DNA from: Cyanobacteria bacterium FACHB-DQ100
GTDB taxonomy: Bacteria > Cyanobacteriota > Cyanobacteriia > Leptolyngbyales > Leptolyngbyaceae
DNA length: 64,000 bases
NCBI GenBank assembly: GCA_014695195.1
Contig: JACJNW010000023.1
Location: 124,001 to 188,000, forward strand
Direction: 5' to 3'
Numbering within the stretch: position 1 is the first letter of the stretch; every line of letters starts with the position of its first letter. The translations under genes and the position numbers were made by a program. Positions 26,901 through 36,844 of the stretch are shown here, piece after piece. The notes below the pieces were generated by a model. That model was not told where the DNA came from, did not search any database, and saw only the letters and a program-made list of their open reading frames with translations.

Positions 26901-27488
26901 TTAGTCACAAGGATTATTCTGGCGAGTTGGTCGGTTCTCTCCTTCTCGGACTGTACCGAGGAGGTTAGAGACGATCGCGCACCGCTTAGTGCCGCCTCCT
27001 GATGGCGTGGAGAAGGTTACGCGACCCAGTTGCCCATCGACTCCTCCCCGGTGATTAAACCGAATTCGATAGATGCTATTGTCTCGCTGAAGTAGTGTTG
27101 TATCCGGCGAACCAAGTAGCCTCACCCCATCAGGAAGGTTCTGCCAGGGCTGAACCAACGGATTTGCGTTCGTTGGATAGACCGCCCACTGAGCTTGCTG
27201 CCCTTGCTGCCGAAAACCGACTTCATACGGAATGTTCTGCTGCTTTGCGCGAGTTTTCCCCTCGGATAAGGCAGTGACGGCTTGGCTTCGAGCTGCGTTG
27301 AGGCGCTGAGTGTTTAACTGGGCTTGCCAAGCAGGAGCCGCGATCGCCGCTAAAATGCCAAAGAGTGCAACCACGACGATGGCTTCTAACAGCGTAAACC
27401 CCTGACTGGACTGCCACGGGTTTCGCCGCAAATAAGCTTGAATGATTTTGTGTTGCTTGGTGTGAATTTTGTGTCTAAAGTCGTGCAT
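26901..27488 (-). CDS. GspH/FimT-type pseudopilin, extra member of hps locus
   Basis: A 195-residue minor pseudopilin. The prepilin site is in SSQGFTLLEAIVVVALFGILAAIAAPAW: cleavage after Gly with Glu5, then a hydrophobic helix that packs into a pilus. The remainder has a GspH-like fold (LNAARSQAVTALSEGKTRAKQQ and a C-terminal Cys pair). It is about 90 bases downstream of hpsD and resembles it closely in plan, suggesting tandem duplication. It is the last gene of the locus. Its stop touches the stop of convergent glgB. Confidence 0.85.
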   Translation of the reverse strand: MHDFRHKIHTKQHKIIQAYLRRNPWQSSQGFTLLEAIVVVALFGILAAIAAPAWQAQLNTQRLNAARSQAVTALSEGKTRAKQQNIPYEVGFRQQGQQAQWAVYPTNANPLVQPWQNLPDGVRLLGSPDTTLLQRDNSIYRIRFNHRGGVDGQLGRVTFSTPSGGGTKRCAIVSNLLGTVREGENRPTRQNNPCD

Positions 27489-27581
27489 GACAGAAATGGA
27501 GCGTCACATCCATGATGGCTTAATTCCTATCAATTCAGGACTCAAATTTAAGCGCTTTAACACAAAATTCAAGTTCCAAAA

Positions 27582-28136
27582 TTAAGGCGCTGCTGGGCAT
27601 GCTGCATCTGAATTTTCTGCGGTTGCACCTAGCAACGTTTCGACGGAGACACATCGCCTTGGATTGACTCCGATCGCGGCTCCGATCGTAATCGCGTAAG
27701 GCACCGGACTAGCGACAATAGCACCGTAACCATCAAAAATCAGAGTTGCTCTGTTTCGATCAGTCCCTTGATCGCCCCAAAGACGAATGATGCCAGGTTG
27801 AATGCTGCCATCACTGAGCGTTTGCCAATTGGTAATTTGATTGATATCAACTGAGTTATTCGCTGCAGCGACGATCGCATATCGAGGTTGACCATTGTTA
27901 TTGTCAAACACGACTGCGCGATTCACTTTGGTCTGTTGTGCTTGAGACTGGGCAGTCCGAATTGCTTGAGCGACTTGACTCCGAGCCGAACCCACTCGCT
28001 GTTGATTGATGAATGCAACCCAGTTTGGAGCCGCGATCGCAAACAATATCCCAATCAAAATCATGGTGATCAGCACTTCCAGTAGGGTGAAGCCGTTTGT
28101 CGTAGAGTCAGATTTGAAAAAAGATTGCCTTTGCAT
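27582..28136 (-). CDS. hpsD: HpsD-like pseudopilin
   Basis: A 184-residue minor pseudopilin from the ATG at 28136; a GTG at 28181 would overlap hpsC by 23 bases. The prepilin motif is TTNGFTLLEVLITMILIGILFAIAAPNW, with the conserved Glu5, and a GspH-type globular domain with a Cys pair near the C-terminus follows. In Nostoc punctiforme hpsBCD encode pseudopilins needed for hormogonium polysaccharide secretion and gliding. Gene order here (A-B-C-D) matches that locus; function is taken from it. Confidence 0.8.
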   Translation of the reverse strand: MQRQSFFKSDSTTNGFTLLEVLITMILIGILFAIAAPNWVAFINQQRVGSARSQVAQAIRTAQSQAQQTKVNRAVVFDNNNGQPRYAIVAAANNSVDINQITNWQTLSDGSIQPGIIRLWGDQGTDRNRATLIFDGYGAIVASPVPYAITIGAAIGVNPRRCVSVETLLGATAENSDAACPAAP

Positions 28137-28158
28137 AAATTTAACCTGGAGTAAGGCA

Positions 28159-29271
28159 TTACTGCGTTTTGTTGGTGACACCGCGAGTCAAGACACGAGT
28201 TTCGAGCGCGATGGGCACTCTGGGGCGATTTGTAGCCCCGATATCCGGTACACCAGGTCTACCCGCCGCATCTCCCTGAATTCGGATGACAACTTCCTGA
28301 TTGAGATCGCCTTCTCGGTCTCCTCCCCGAACATAGACATAAAAACCGCGTGGAGGATCGGCTGTGGCTGAAGCTCCGTCCCGTGGAGTCAAAACGAGAC
28401 CTTCTGTTGATCGATTAGGCGCTCGTCCTCTACCAGACGAGTCAGATGGGTTATACAATCCAACCCAGTCTACAAAGTCTGTTAGCGGTAAGGTGTTGGT
28501 ATTATTGCTTACGGGTCTACTGGTTTGTAGTGGAACTAGGGTCGTCTGCGACAGCGAAGACCGCTCAACGGGCCAAGCGAGAAAACTCGTTTCTTTTCCG
28601 TCAGTTCTTCCGCGTGGATTGACCCATCCTGTAACTGGCGCTGGCGACTCTGTTGTGGGAACACTACTCCCCGTAAATTGAGGCAGGTGGTAGCGCACAA
28701 TTCTGGCGCGACCGCGACTCACACGACCTGTGGTTTCCCGGTTGAGCGAATAGACGACGAGGGTGTACATTCGCTCAGACAGACAGGGGACGTTCTGAAT
28801 CGCAGCAGGAAGCGCAGCCGAACTGGAATAAGCATCGCTATTTCTAGTGCAAACAGCCTTTAGTTCATCGGGCAGTGGATCAACGCGCCAAAATGCCAAT
28901 ACTGGAACATTATTAGTCGTGCCGAAACCACTGGTGCCAACAATAGTTTCGGGTAAGTAACTCCTTAATCCAGGGCAGCGCGTGTTGTTCGGGCTGGCTG
29001 GACGATCGAGCAAACAGTCGCCATCATACACAAAGACGGCTTCGCGCACATCACGGGCTATATAGTCGATTGCTGCTTGTAAATCGCGCTGGGTATCGCT
29101 TCGAGCCGATTCGCGCAGATTCGTTTCAATGAGCTGCACCACGATATACAAGAGTCCAGCCGAAATGAGTGAACCCACGAGCATCGCAACGAGGAGTTCT
29201 AAAAGCGTAAACCCACCTGCTTTGGTACGGAGATGGTGTTTTTGGTATCGCTTCAAAAATGACTTAATCAT
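28159..29271 (-). CDS. hpsC: HpsC-like PilW-type pseudopilin
   Basis: A 370-residue pseudopilin with the prepilin motif KAGGFTLLELLVAMLVGSLISAGLLYIVV and a large extracytoplasmic domain. PilW/HpsC-like proteins are the larger minor pilins thought to start or cap a pilus-like fibre. The body includes an unusually high share of Thr, Pro and Arg, and a Cys pair (GDCLLDRPASPNNTRC) near residue 90. It lies between hpsB and hpsD, 22 bases before the hpsD start. Confidence 0.82.
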   Translation of the reverse strand: MIKSFLKRYQKHHLRTKAGGFTLLELLVAMLVGSLISAGLLYIVVQLIETNLRESARSDTQRDLQAAIDYIARDVREAVFVYDGDCLLDRPASPNNTRCPGLRSYLPETIVGTSGFGTTNNVPVLAFWRVDPLPDELKAVCTRNSDAYSSSAALPAAIQNVPCLSERMYTLVVYSLNRETTGRVSRGRARIVRYHLPQFTGSSVPTTESPAPVTGWVNPRGRTDGKETSFLAWPVERSSLSQTTLVPLQTSRPVSNNTNTLPLTDFVDWVGLYNPSDSSGRGRAPNRSTEGLVLTPRDGASATADPPRGFYVYVRGGDREGDLNQEVVIRIQGDAAGRPGVPDIGATNRPRVPIALETRVLTRGVTNKTQ

Positions 29272-29421
29272 TTCTTCTCTACAGTAAGGTTGGGCAGGGA
29301 TTTAGAGCATTGCTGGACGAGAATAAAAGCCTTGCATCTGCCCGAACCTTGATAGGAATCGGGCAGTATTGTCACGTTCTGTAAGAAGAACAAGGTATCC
29401 TTGCATTTAGCGATGCCAAAC

Positions 29422-30210
29422 TTAGCAGGCTCCAGTCGTCTGGCTTGCGGCTGGACAGAGCTTGCGGTAAAGCTCTAGATTCTGGCTCTCGCTGCTGCGA
29501 ACGATCGTCGAGTAGAGGACGGCTAAGGGACGGTTACGCTGATTGCCAAGACCATTTGTGCCGCGCAAAGAAGCAGGCTGCGTCTCACCTCGCTGTGCAG
29601 TTAACTCGTCTCTTGCAATCGCCGAGTACACTCGAACACCCATCACAAATCCTGTGAGAACTTGCCCTGTTGTGCCTTCAAATCGATTGCCATTTTGGTC
29701 AAATCCTTGGCTACGAAAGGTTTGCAGCAGATAATCGCCAACACAGTCACCATTTGTATCCAATTGAGCGAACGTTCCGATCGCGCTTGGAATGCTACCA
29801 ACATTGGTACAAGCCCTGGTAGAGATGACTCCAGTTCCAGCAGTATTGGGTGCAGCAGGGAACCGACCTGAAGTAGAGTTACGCACATCTGCTTCGGTTA
29901 AATTCGCTACAGAGGGAGGAAGATTGGCAGTTTCGCCGCGCTCGATGATGACCCGGACACGATCGATTTCGCCTTGTGCCAGCTTTAAGGCTTGCTCTGC
30001 CCGTTGGACTTGCACTCGTGAGGCGACTGCCCAGAAAATCGGGGGAGTGATGCTGACCATTGTGATGGCGATCACGACGATCGCAATTAAGCTCTCGATC
30101 AGCGTTAAACCTGCATCTGATTGCTTAGCGATCGTGCCGTTGTGAATAAGGCGGAGCGCCCCCAGTCTAGAGGGGAGAGGTGTTTGTCGCTTTGTGAATT
30201 TGGATACCAT
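29422..30210 (-). CDS. hpsB: HpsB-like PilV-type pseudopilin
   Basis: A 262-residue pseudopilin. The ATG at 30210 has GAGGAGG seven or so bases upstream, the strongest ribosome binding site in the locus. The prepilin cleavage site lies far in, at about residue 33 (SDAGLTLIESLIAIVVIAIT), so the leader is long and basic. The globular domain contains an Asp/Asn-rich run (DTNGDCVGDYLLQ) and three or four Cys. It starts 10 bases after hpsA and is followed by a 150-base gap before hpsC. Confidence 0.82.
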   Translation of the reverse strand: MVSKFTKRQTPLPSRLGALRLIHNGTIAKQSDAGLTLIESLIAIVVIAITMVSITPPIFWAVASRVQVQRAEQALKLAQGEIDRVRVIIERGETANLPPSVANLTEADVRNSTSGRFPAAPNTAGTGVISTRACTNVGSIPSAIGTFAQLDTNGDCVGDYLLQTFRSQGFDQNGNRFEGTTGQVLTGFVMGVRVYSAIARDELTAQRGETQPASLRGTNGLGNQRNRPLAVLYSTIVRSSESQNLELYRKLCPAASQTTGAC

Positions 30211-30220
30211 CTCAACCTCC

Positions 30221-33200
30221 TCACTTACTTGGACAGCTTGTATTCAGATTGAGAGCCGATTTTGCTGCATTGCATAGATTGGCAATATACGGATCGCTTG
30301 CAGGCGGCTCAACGTAATACTCACTCCGATTCTTACTTGCCGAGACAAAGCGGGCAGCAGCAGGGCTAGCTGGACTAAATTGCAGCCCGACGTCGTAGCC
30401 CCAGCTTCGCTTGGGTGCCCTGTAATACGGAATATTCTGTTTGTCCGGATCAGATGCTAAGTTGGCACCCCAGCTAGAAAGCGATGGTTCGATGTTCTCA
30501 AGCTCAAACGGAGAGGTTGCATAGTTGGCGTAGCTCAGTTGAATCAAGGAGCCTGAGAAGAACAATTGTTTACTGTCCCAATCTTCTAAGAATCGTGGGA
30601 AGTTGTGTAAGCCCCCGTAGCCCTGTTTTGAACGTGAGGGATTGATGCCACTCACAATGATGGAGTTGACTCGGGTTTCAAGCGCATTTAATAGATTCGG
30701 TTCTCTCATGCCGTCGGTTGTTCCATAGCTGGCATAGACACTATTCTCACCAACGTCCTGACCGTAGCCGTAGTAAGCTCTTTCGGGAAATAGAACGTTG
30801 AAGGCAACAGGCGGAAGCGGTTTTTCGCGCACCCCTGGTGTGTTGGAATCGCCCGCCGTAATGTCTCTAGCACGCACCACTAGCGGTTGCCCAGACCGTG
30901 AAATCTTGATCGGGGCAGTGATGTCAACAAAGTGCTGTGTGGTATTGGGGTTGGATGCGTTTATGTCACCACGGCGTTCTGCGATCGCATCATATCGGGA
31001 GTTCTCACGCACCCAAGTCCAACCGTCTCGGTTGCCTGCGGTCTTCGCTAGAATTTGCTGAGCAGGGCGATTCTGGTTGTGGAAAGAGGTGTTGATTGCG
31101 TCGGCACAACCAGGGTCAAACAAGCCGCTGTTTTCGTGGTAATAGTCGCGCTTCCTATTCGTATCCGTTAAGTTCGTAACAGATACCGGGAAAGAATCTG
31201 GGACTGGGTATCTCGCAGTGCCGCCGAGACTGAAGCCGTTCCCGATCACATCCGTGTTGGTATCGCGATTGTAACGAACGAACGTATCCGCGATCGAGCC
31301 GTCACAGAAGCCATTAGACAAGATCGTGATGCTGTCTGCCAGAATTTCTGACGGTCGCCAACGATCTCTATTCGGTGCTGCAAAGTTCGGATCAGGCCTG
31401 TTGCGGGTGTAGAAATTCGAGTAATCGTCATTCAGAAGTTGAGCTGCAACAGTCCCATCAAACTCCTCTAAACGGTTGCCCGTTGTATCGTCGTCACCGT
31501 CCTGATGGTGGTTGAAGTCGCCCTGAATGTATACGGGCTGGTCGGTAAAGAACGACAATCCCTTGATATTGTCGGCAGCATTAATAGCTGTGCCTTCAAG
31601 ACTGTCATTGCGCTTGAGTTGCATCCCATTGCGGAGTCGGAAGCCGTGCATTCGTCGATCGGGATCGGGGAAGCGATCGACCGATTTTGTCGAAATGCCG
31701 TTCTCTCCAGAATTGAGATCGCTTTGAGTGGTTCTGGGGGGCGCAGGATTGACGGGTCTCACTTTTGGATCTTTCGGATTTGCCGGATCTCGCAAATCCA
31801 TCTCGCAGCCCGTTGTTGTACAAGCGGGTCTAGAAATCGCATCTTCTCGAACGGCATCTTCCCGGAAAGCGTAGACAATCCCGCTTTGAGGTAGCCAGAC
31901 CGCAGTTTTTGATCCAACTTGCGAACTGCGGAGCATTCCTAAGTCAACGTCCAGTGTCCGCACCAGCATTAACTGTCGTCCATCGAAGAACGCTCGATCG
32001 AGGAATGGAACTGCAACACGGGTTAGACTTCCGGTGGGGCTGTCTGCTTTGAGAATGATATTGGTTGAGAAGTTTGCTTTCGTTGCAAAACTTCTGGGTG
32101 AGCTGTTGGTTGGTAGATCCCAATCCATCATTGTTGTCGGACGAGGGGTGAGTGCGATGCTGCTTACCGAGTAGTCTTCGATCGGAATGACCCTAACCGA
32201 TTCACCTGTTGGACTTGCGGGATTGCGATCGTCCGGTTTACGGCTGAGATCGTTGTACGCATTGCAAACTGGAGTATTGGTGTTCGGCGGACAAATCGGC
32301 AACGTGAATGACACGCTGGGATGACCTGCTCGACCTGTTGCTTTCGTGCTACTGATTCGCTTGAATTCAGCTTGAATCGAAGCCACATAGCTGTCTGCGA
32401 TGTAAGGCTCAGTCGTGGGTTGTGCATGATCAAAGCCGTCTGTAGACCCTTCACCGTTATAGTCGTGATCAACCTCTGGGAACAGATAGTAAAGAGCAGG
32501 GAATTTGGGCAAGACTTGGGTTCCGCTCTCATCTAGTGTTCCGCACAGTTTCGACAAGGCAAATCGATAATAAGCCAGGTCACGTTTCAGTCCGTTGCTG
32601 CCTCTGGAAGAAGGGAAGACCGTGTTGTAGTCTCTCGGATCTGTGGGTAGAGAAACAGGAGCTAATCCACTGGCACTTAGCGTCGTTGAGGATCTGGAAA
32701 GAACGGGATCTGCCGACATCCCAGTTCTGAGATCAGTGTCACCATCTAGACCACCAGTGAAAACAAATTGATCGGGGTCGCAAGCCGTTGGCATTGTGAT
32801 TGGATTATTCATCCCCCCTGGAAAGACGGTGTATTGTCCGAATCTGGGTGATGGCTTGAATCCATAGGTGCGATCGCGGCGAATCTGATGATTGAGCATG
32901 ATTGTCTCTGCCAGTCGCATCTCAGCCACGAACTCTGGATGATCTGGTCTAAGGTTGTCTCCGTTTGTTGCCGTTCCTCTGGTTAACAAATATTGTCTTA
33001 GTGCACCGATTAGCGCCTCTGGGGTTACGCCTTGATAATCTTTAGGGTTATACAGGTTTGCTCTGCGGTTTCCCGCCACAGAGTAGTCATAGGTTGCAAG
33101 CTGCTCTCTAGGGAGAACTTCTGGGTTGGAGCTTGTCGCACCATCGTTTACTCCATCCATGAGCCTCCAGAGATCGCGTCCCAGTTTTGCCATCAGGCGC

Positions 33201-35830
33201 TGTCTGTTGTTACCTCTGCTGCCCATGTCTATATCGTTTGGTGCATTTAGTCCATTGATCGCGCTGGGATCGAATTTCTGGATACGATCAATGTTGTAAG
33301 CCAACATTCCGAGCGTACAAGATGCCGTTTGAATGTAGGTGCGATCGGCGATGCTGAGCTTAGTGAAATCGTTGTTAGCAGCTTTTAAGTTCGCAAGTGC
33401 GCGTTTCAGATTAGAGTAGTCTCCCCACATTGAAAGCGCTGGGTAAGGGTGAATTTCTGCTGCATTTGGCGTAGGAGGAAACGCGCCGCTCTTGAGGACG
33501 CTTCCGATCATTTGGTGATCACCTGCGAAATTCGCCAAGTTTTGTAGCGCTAACCGCAGTGAACCAGTTTCGTTTTGAACTGCGGTTAGGAAGCCGCTGT
33601 AATCTCCGCCCGGAGTTGTAAATTCCCATCCATTCGTTCCGACTCCTGTAAAGAAGTTGGTGAGTAGAGAAGTTGCCGTGGTATCTGCGACACCACTATC
33701 GTTTGTGCCAAAGAACTCAGACGGACGGAATGTGACTGTCTGCCGCAGTGACCAAACGGTTCCAGGATGTGAAGTGGTTGCAAGACAAGCTACCGGATAA
33801 TCTAAATCTTCGGCAGAATGATAGACGGCGGTGCTTTGAACTGCTGACAGATTATCACGCAGCGATCGGCGATGCAGATCGACATGAGAAAGCTGTCCGG
33901 TTGGAGTGACGGGATACGGCTTGACCGTGACGGGATAGAGCGGGTCTCCCTCGTGTTCGTAAGTATCTTGATCAACCGTAGCGCTGCTGTTTGCCACATA
34001 GTTATCCCCGTTTGGATTTCGGGGTGCATACCAGGTGAACAGGTTGCCAAGCTCTAGTCGCTGTCCTACCAACAGTCTCAGCCCTGTCACACGCGCACGT
34101 CGCTCCCAGTAGCCATCCAGCCCAACGCCTGAAGCCTCAGCATCATCTGGGGCGACTGTATCGTTGAGCATGACCGTATTGCCTGAATCGATCGGCTGTC
34201 CATACTTCCCATCCGGCACAATTTTATTCGGTTCGCTGCCGTACTTGGGCTTAGGTCCCCAGAGGTTATCCGCTCGATACAAGTCGTCTACATAAGGCGC
34301 ATCCGCTTTCTCAATAACAACCCGCTGCGGCAGACTACCTCTTTTCAGATCCGGCAGATTTTGTTTCGCTGGATTTACGTTCTTAACCCGATTATTGCGA
34401 TCTTGGTTGCTAATGTTTGCAGCGACCGGAACGTTCGTGTAGCCATTTTCCAGCAGAACGGCTTCTGGATCAGTCGTGATGCGGTACAAGTCTTGTCCAG
34501 CTTCGTCTGAGACGTTATCTGTTGTACTGGTGAGCTTGACTTGGCTATTACCATTATCTGGAGTGTTACTGTGAAGGTGAATGGTGCTGCTGTCATTGGT
34601 ATTTGATTGACCATCTTGCATCGCCCCTGCTACCACAAGTCCGAGCAAATCATCTTTTCCTTCCCGTCGATCGGTCACACTAATTTCAGAAGCCGATGGT
34701 GTGAACAAGCAGGAAGACGGAGAACTGATCAGGTACGCGGTGAACTTGTCTTGAGGTTCTGGTGCTCCGTCAGCCTTCAGCCCAGCCCCAATAATCAAGT
34801 TGCCCTCGGTGTGCATTGCGCCATTCCACCTGAAATCGGCACCCGGATAAATCTCTAAGTCATGGCGGAACCAGGCTCCCCATTTGTTGCCGCGATCGAG
34901 TTCGCGATCTTGGGTAAATTCCAGTGTGGCTTTCGTTCCGCCTGCGTTGCCCGGAATAACTAGCGCATCGACTTGGAAATTCTTTCGTAATTTCGAGGTG
35001 GTAGTTTTGTCTTCAAACCAGCCTTCAGGCCCCGCATTGCCGCCACCAGAGTTTCTAGCGCAACCTAAAGCCCCATCGACGCTGAGCGGTGCTTGTCTGA
35101 CCCAGCGATTTCCAGCTTTGACTGCATCGTCTGTTTCTTCCAGCATTTTAGTTGCGATCGATTTTGCTGGAGTACCCGCGCTGCTGTTCGCTAGGTCGGG
35201 GAGGGGTGTATTTAAGACGATCGAGTAAACAACCGTGGAATCCTGGGTATCGAGTTTGCCATCACCATTGGTATCTGTACGGAAATACCAGGCGTTATCG
35301 ACTTTGCCATCTTTGTTGATGTCGATGCGGGTTTCATCAGGAAATGTGTACGCATCAACTTGGTTGCCACTTGCATCTTTGTAGGGCAACTGCGCGAAGG
35401 CTTCTCCACCTGGCTTGGTACTGCGCGGCATGGTGTCATTGTTGAGCAGCATAGCTTCGAGCGTCGCTTGTGAAGGGATACCGCTCGGCAAGCGTGTATC
35501 TTTAGTGGCATCGAAGAGGAATTCGAGCTTGGAACGGGCGCGATCGATAGCGGGAGTCGCGGCGTTGTAAATCACTCGCTGCTGCGCTTCGCCAATTACT
35601 TGCACATTGCGGTTATATGCCCGGAACGTGAGCGCGCCGACCGTCAGCGCTACAACTAAAATCAGCAGAACTGTGGTCGGCAAGATAAAGCCTGATGTAG
35701 AAAGCTTGCCTCGACGCTGATAGAGCAAAACGTAGCGCAGAACTCTATTTACAAAAGATTTTGTGATCTTGCGGTAGAGTCTTCCGCCTTTGCGGAAGAA
35801 GCCCTGGAATGTAAGTTTGCGATTTGACAT
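30221..35830 (-). CDS. hpsA: Hormogonium polysaccharide protein HpsA
   Basis: A giant pilin-like protein, 1869 residues from the ATG at 35830; an upstream in-frame start at 35917 would add an unlikely leader. In N. punctiforme HpsA is required for hormogonium polysaccharide accumulation and motility; its mechanism is unknown. The N-terminus has a basic region, then SGFILPTTVLLILVVALTVG, a single pilin-like hydrophobic helix with Pro in place of the usual Glu5. Directly after come RVIYNAATPAIDRARSKLEF, the HpsA signature. Residues about 170-194 hold two DxNxDGxxD loops (DINKDGKVD, DTNGDGKLD), as in dockerin/EF-hand calcium sites. The rest is a long, Ser/Asn/Asp/Pro-rich extracytoplasmic region. 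It is the first gene of the hps run. Confidence 0.93.
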   Translation of the reverse strand: MSNRKLTFQGFFRKGGRLYRKITKSFVNRVLRYVLLYQRRGKLSTSGFILPTTVLLILVVALTVGALTFRAYNRNVQVIGEAQQRVIYNAATPAIDRARSKLEFLFDATKDTRLPSGIPSQATLEAMLLNNDTMPRSTKPGGEAFAQLPYKDASGNQVDAYTFPDETRIDINKDGKVDNAWYFRTDTNGDGKLDTQDSTVVYSIVLNTPLPDLANSSAGTPAKSIATKMLEETDDAVKAGNRWVRQAPLSVDGALGCARNSGGGNAGPEGWFEDKTTTSKLRKNFQVDALVIPGNAGGTKATLEFTQDRELDRGNKWGAWFRHDLEIYPGADFRWNGAMHTEGNLIIGAGLKADGAPEPQDKFTAYLISSPSSCLFTPSASEISVTDRREGKDDLLGLVVAGAMQDGQSNTNDSSTIHLHSNTPDNGNSQVKLTSTTDNVSDEAGQDLYRITTDPEAVLLENGYTNVPVAANISNQDRNNRVKNVNPAKQNLPDLKRGSLPQRVVIEKADAPYVDDLYRADNLWGPKPKYGSEPNKIVPDGKYGQPIDSGNTVMLNDTVAPDDAEASGVGLDGYWERRARVTGLRLLVGQRLELGNLFTWYAPRNPNGDNYVANSSATVDQDTYEHEGDPLYPVTVKPYPVTPTGQLSHVDLHRRSLRDNLSAVQSTAVYHSAEDLDYPVACLATTSHPGTVWSLRQTVTFRPSEFFGTNDSGVADTTATSLLTNFFTGVGTNGWEFTTPGGDYSGFLTAVQNETGSLRLALQNLANFAGDHQMIGSVLKSGAFPPTPNAAEIHPYPALSMWGDYSNLKRALANLKAANNDFTKLSIADRTYIQTASCTLGMLAYNIDRIQKFDPSAINGLNAPNDIDMGSRGNNRQRLMAKLGRDLWRLMDGVNDGATSSNPEVLPREQLATYDYSVAGNRRANLYNPKDYQGVTPEALIGALRQYLLTRGTATNGDNLRPDHPEFVAEMRLAETIMLNHQIRRDRTYGFKPSPRFGQYTVFPGGMNNPITMPTACDPDQFVFTGGLDGDTDLRTGMSADPVLSRSSTTLSASGLAPVSLPTDPRDYNTVFPSSRGSNGLKRDLAYYRFALSKLCGTLDESGTQVLPKFPALYYLFPEVDHDYNGEGSTDGFDHAQPTTEPYIADSYVASIQAEFKRISSTKATGRAGHPSVSFTLPICPPNTNTPVCNAYNDLSRKPDDRNPASPTGESVRVIPIEDYSVSSIALTPRPTTMMDWDLPTNSSPRSFATKANFSTNIILKADSPTGSLTRVAVPFLDRAFFDGRQLMLVRTLDVDLGMLRSSQVGSKTAVWLPQSGIVYAFREDAVREDAISRPACTTTGCEMDLRDPANPKDPKVRPVNPAPPRTTQSDLNSGENGISTKSVDRFPDPDRRMHGFRLRNGMQLKRNDSLEGTAINAADNIKGLSFFTDQPVYIQGDFNHHQDGDDDTTGNRLEEFDGTVAAQLLNDDYSNFYTRNRPDPNFAAPNRDRWRPSEILADSITILSNGFCDGSIADTFVRYNRDTNTDVIGNGFSLGGTARYPVPDSFPVSVTNLTDTNRKRDYYHENSGLFDPGCADAINTSFHNQNRPAQQILAKTAGNRDGWTWVRENSRYDAIAERRGDINASNPNTTQHFVDITAPIKISRSGQPLVVRARDITAGDSNTPGVREKPLPPVAFNVLFPERAYYGYGQDVGENSVYASYGTTDGMREPNLLNALETRVNSIIVSGINPSRSKQGYGGLHNFPRFLEDWDSKQLFFSGSLIQLSYANYATSPFELENIEPSLSSWGANLASDPDKQNIPYYRAPKRSWGYDVGLQFSPASPAAARFVSASKNRSEYYVEPPASDPYIANLCNAAKSALNLNTSCPSK

Positions 35831-36399
35831 AGCTGCTGAATTGGCAGAAACAAAAGTGACGATCGAACAACACTCGATCCGAAGGGGCAATTCGCGATCG
35901 CAAATCAACAGGGGCAAAGAAAATTAAATTGACGAAATCTATTGCTAGATATCGTCTGATTTTTCCTTGAGGAAGAGGCAAGATGATGGTCTGAATTTAA
36001 TCAAAACTTCATCACTGCCGAGTGACTTCTTCTACTGTCTTCATAATTTGCGGCAAGGTCATCCGAGAAGACACGCGCTCTCACGATCGGTAGTAGCTAA
36101 AGGATGAGTCCGGTAAGCTACGTAGGATGATGTTGGATATTCGGTGCGTCTCAGAGTGGCGCGGTTTCTTGATCGAGAGAAAGCGCGATGTATGTAGATT
36201 ACCCATTCGCCAGGGAACGCTATCAGGCACAAGGATTTTAGCAAATGAAGATAGCAAAACTGGGGTGAAGCCGTGGAAAGCTTACCCCAGTTTTATACGC
36301 TAGACATCACCGCAAAAACACCTAAGCGATCGGAGAATCAATGCTTGCGGTGCAAAAAGTTAATTGTTGCGAATCTGCCTATGTTATTTGGCAAACGTT
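35831..36399. other. Intergenic region upstream of hpsA, downstream of rpmB
   Basis: This 569-base stretch has no supported gene. It should contain the hpsA promoter and leader and the rpmB terminator. I looked for the SigJ-linked motif reported for hormogonium genes and saw no clear match. GATCG-type sites are present as elsewhere. Confidence 0.5.
36256..36294 (-). terminator. rpmB terminator hairpin
   Basis: AAAACTGGGGT (36256-36266) pairs perfectly with ACCCCAGTTTT (36284-36294); inside it AAGC/GCTT extends the stem past a bulged base. It lies 105 bases beyond the rpmB stop and ends in TTTT on either strand. Confidence 0.65.
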
Positions 36400-36636
36400 C
36401 TACAGGCGGCTCAGATCGATCCCTGCTTCTTTAGCGAACACGTCCAGACTCTTGTGTTCTAGCGTTTTGATGGCTTTGGTGGAGAGGCGCAGTTTGATCC
36501 AGCGCTTGCCCGTTTCCCACCAAATGCGCTTGACTTGCAGGTTGGCTTCTTGGAGTTTCTTGGTGCGGCGGTGTGAGTGAGACACTGCCATTGCGTTATT
36601 GGCTTTTTTGCCAGTGAGTTGACATCGACGTGACAT
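36400..36636 (-). CDS. rpmB: 50S ribosomal protein L28
   Basis: A 78-residue ribosomal protein of the large subunit. The start [27 protein letters not shown] is the L28 signature, and the body ([35 protein letters not shown]) matches cyanobacterial and plastid L28 in length and content. Of the usual zinc Cys pairs only Cys5 is present, as in zinc-free variants. The gene stands alone; the next gene upstream (argD) ends about 210 bases away. Confidence 0.97.
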   Translation of the reverse strand: MSRRCQLTGKKANNAMAVSHSHRRTKKLQEANLQVKRIWWETGKRWIKLRLSTKAIKTLEHKSLDVFAKEAGIDLSRL

Positions 36637-36749
36637 CGCTTGATCTCCGATTAGTTCAGATTAGGATTTATTACAGTCCTCCATTATAGGGAATGGAGGA
36701 CATTTGGCAAAAGATTGATAGGGAGCTGCTTCGATGAAAGCGTTGGATT

Positions 36750-36810
36750 GCCCCCAAATCCCCCACGACTGGGGGACTTTGAGAAAAGGAAGCTCTCCAA
36801 ATTGAAGAAG
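36750..36810. repeat. Truncated copy of the MITE-like element
   Basis: Begins GCCCCCAAATCCCCCA and continues through TGGGGGACTTT and GGAAGCTCTCCAA, matching the left arm and the interior of the element at 22711-22815. The right inverted end is missing, and an internal block is deleted. It lies between argD and rpmB. Confidence 0.65.
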
Positions 36811-36844
36811 ATTTTTAGATTTAGAGTCTTCTAGTCTGAGAGAG

